From Armatimonadota bacterium (lineage in GTDB: Bacteria > Armatimonadota > UBA5829), in assembly GCA_026415535.1 (NCBI GenBank), contig JAOAGX010000166.1:1-5383 (forward strand): DNA of 5,383 nt. Reading direction: 5' to 3'. Of this stretch, positions 4,740 through 5,383 are shown piece by piece; within the stretch, counting starts at the first letter, position 1; each line of letters begins with the position of its first letter. A program made the translations under genes and the position numbers. The notes under the pieces are model-generated. The model was given only the letters and a program-made list of their open reading frames with translations, had not been told where the DNA came from and searched no databases.

Positions 4740-5383
4740 TCAGTTCACTTCCTGGGTCTGCTTTAGGTCGATAACGGTAGGATTCCAATTGAGCCTGGCT
4801 AAGAGGTCGTCGTAGTCGGAAGCAGTTATTTCTTCCGGACGTTTGCCAAGCAGAGTAACCAGAACTCCCTCGTAGACATTAGTAGCGTAATATCGGCCGT
4901 CGTACTGAGGCGTGGAAGTCACAAACAGTCGTACCCCACGGTCAATCATCATCTGTGTATCCTCTGAAGTCAGGGTATTGGTAATGACAACTTTCCCATC
5001 CAAGATGCCTGACTCGGCAGAAGGTATGCGTTTCCTGATGATGTGCCAGTCGCCAGCGATCACATCCGCCCAACGAAAGTAACGCTCGTACTTAGGCTGC
5101 GAAGTCTCCTGTTCTTTTCCAGTCGGATAGAGCCACTTGAACGGCAAGCGCACAATCAGCGGCAGAAACGCGTGTGCCGCCCAGCGCACAGTGGCGTATG
5201 AACGCATCGGAATCGGTATGCCTAGACTAAACATCAGATCCCCATAAACCACGCTCTTTGCCAACTTCGCGATAGACTGTGCCATACCAAACCGGTCCAC
5301 CGCGCACACAACAAGTACGTTTTTGTCAGAAAAATCGACGATGCCGTTTGAGTGGAGATACTCGATCGTGCGCCGTTCTAGCG
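4740..5383 (-). CDS. 'Quinate 5-dehydrogenase'-like protein, 5' end cut by the window edge
   Basis: About 213 C-terminal residues are visible. The frame stays open from the window edge through ERRTIEYL and NVLVVCAVDRFGMAQS, so the GTG at 5309 is internal and the true start lies outside. Recognisable blocks are VVYGDLMFSLGIPIPMRS, RLPFKWLYPTGKEQ, PKYERYFRWADVIAGDWHII, LDGKVVITNTLTSED, GVRLFVTSTPQYDGRYYATN and LLGKRPEEITASDYDDLL. I associate this pattern with proteins auto-annotated as quinate 5-dehydrogenase in Deinococcota, Chloroflexota and relatives. I see no classical shikimate/quinate dehydrogenase motif in this part, so the enzymatic name should not be trusted. NVLVVCAVDRFGMA could be a strand and loop of a Rossmann-like fold. 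No signal peptide or clear membrane segment is visible. A terminator follows the stop closely, and a decayed copy of its 3' end lies downstream. The grouping is from memory and the function is unknown. Confidence 0.7.
   Translation of the reverse strand, partial: LERRTIEYLHSNGIVDFSDKNVLVVCAVDRFGMAQSIAKLAKSVVYGDLMFSLGIPIPMRSYATVRWAAHAFLPLIVRLPFKWLYPTGKEQETSQPKYERYFRWADVIAGDWHIIRKRIPSAESGILDGKVVITNTLTSEDTQMMIDRGVRLFVTSTPQYDGRYYATNVYEGVLVTLLGKRPEEITASDYDDLLARLNWNPTVIDLKQTQEVN

Noticed and set aside
4740..5309. Complete 189-residue gene starting at GTG 5309
   Set aside because: The frame continues upstream without a stop to the window edge and carries plausible protein sequence (NVLVV before CAVDRFGMA), so the gene is 5'-truncated by the window.

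Overview
The window is bacterial chromosomal DNA with four protein-coding genes. Two lie on the minus strand at the left, one on the plus strand in the middle, and one, cut by the right edge, on the minus strand. A 621-base convergent intergenic region full of repeats separates the last two. TTG starts on two genes, an acyl-ACP-reductase-like protein of the non-cyanobacterial type and a protein of the group usually auto-named 'quinate 5-dehydrogenase' suggest a lineage such as Armatimonadota, Chloroflexota or a relative. This taxonomic guess is weak: no rRNA or other marker gene is present.

Left block (161-2243, minus strand): an acyl-ACP-reductase-like oxidoreductase is followed after 85 bases by a membrane-anchored metallophosphoesterase of the YkuE type. 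The two are probably co-transcribed from a sigma-70-like promoter at 2302-2330. That promoter lies in a short divergent intergenic region shared with the next gene.

Middle (2388-4118, plus strand): a secreted right-handed beta-helix protein whose conserved blocks match glycoside hydrolase family 110 (alpha-1,3-galactosidases). All three acidic residues expected in the active site are present. A perfect 10-bp stem-loop covers its last codons.

Convergent intergenic region (4119-4739): in order it holds a 9-bp-stem hairpin, a ladder of degenerate ~22-bp units, an imperfect palindrome of about 64 bases, an array of at least eleven 19-bp tandem units, a decayed copy of the C-terminal end of the neighbouring gene, and a weak intrinsic terminator for that gene. 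The ladder carries GTCATYCTGA and the array carries its reverse complement TCAGAATGAC, so the region is a near mirror image around the palindrome. Array units are most alike next to the palindrome and decay away from it.

Right block (4740 to the edge, minus strand): a 3' fragment of the 'quinate 5-dehydrogenase'-like gene, open to the window edge.

The genes do not form one obvious pathway. The acyl-ACP-reductase-like and quinate-dehydrogenase-like proteins may be functionally linked, but this is only a suspicion. The most unusual part of the window is the repeat region and the gene-end duplication beside it. I see no mobile-element gene, CRISPR array, tRNA or rRNA.
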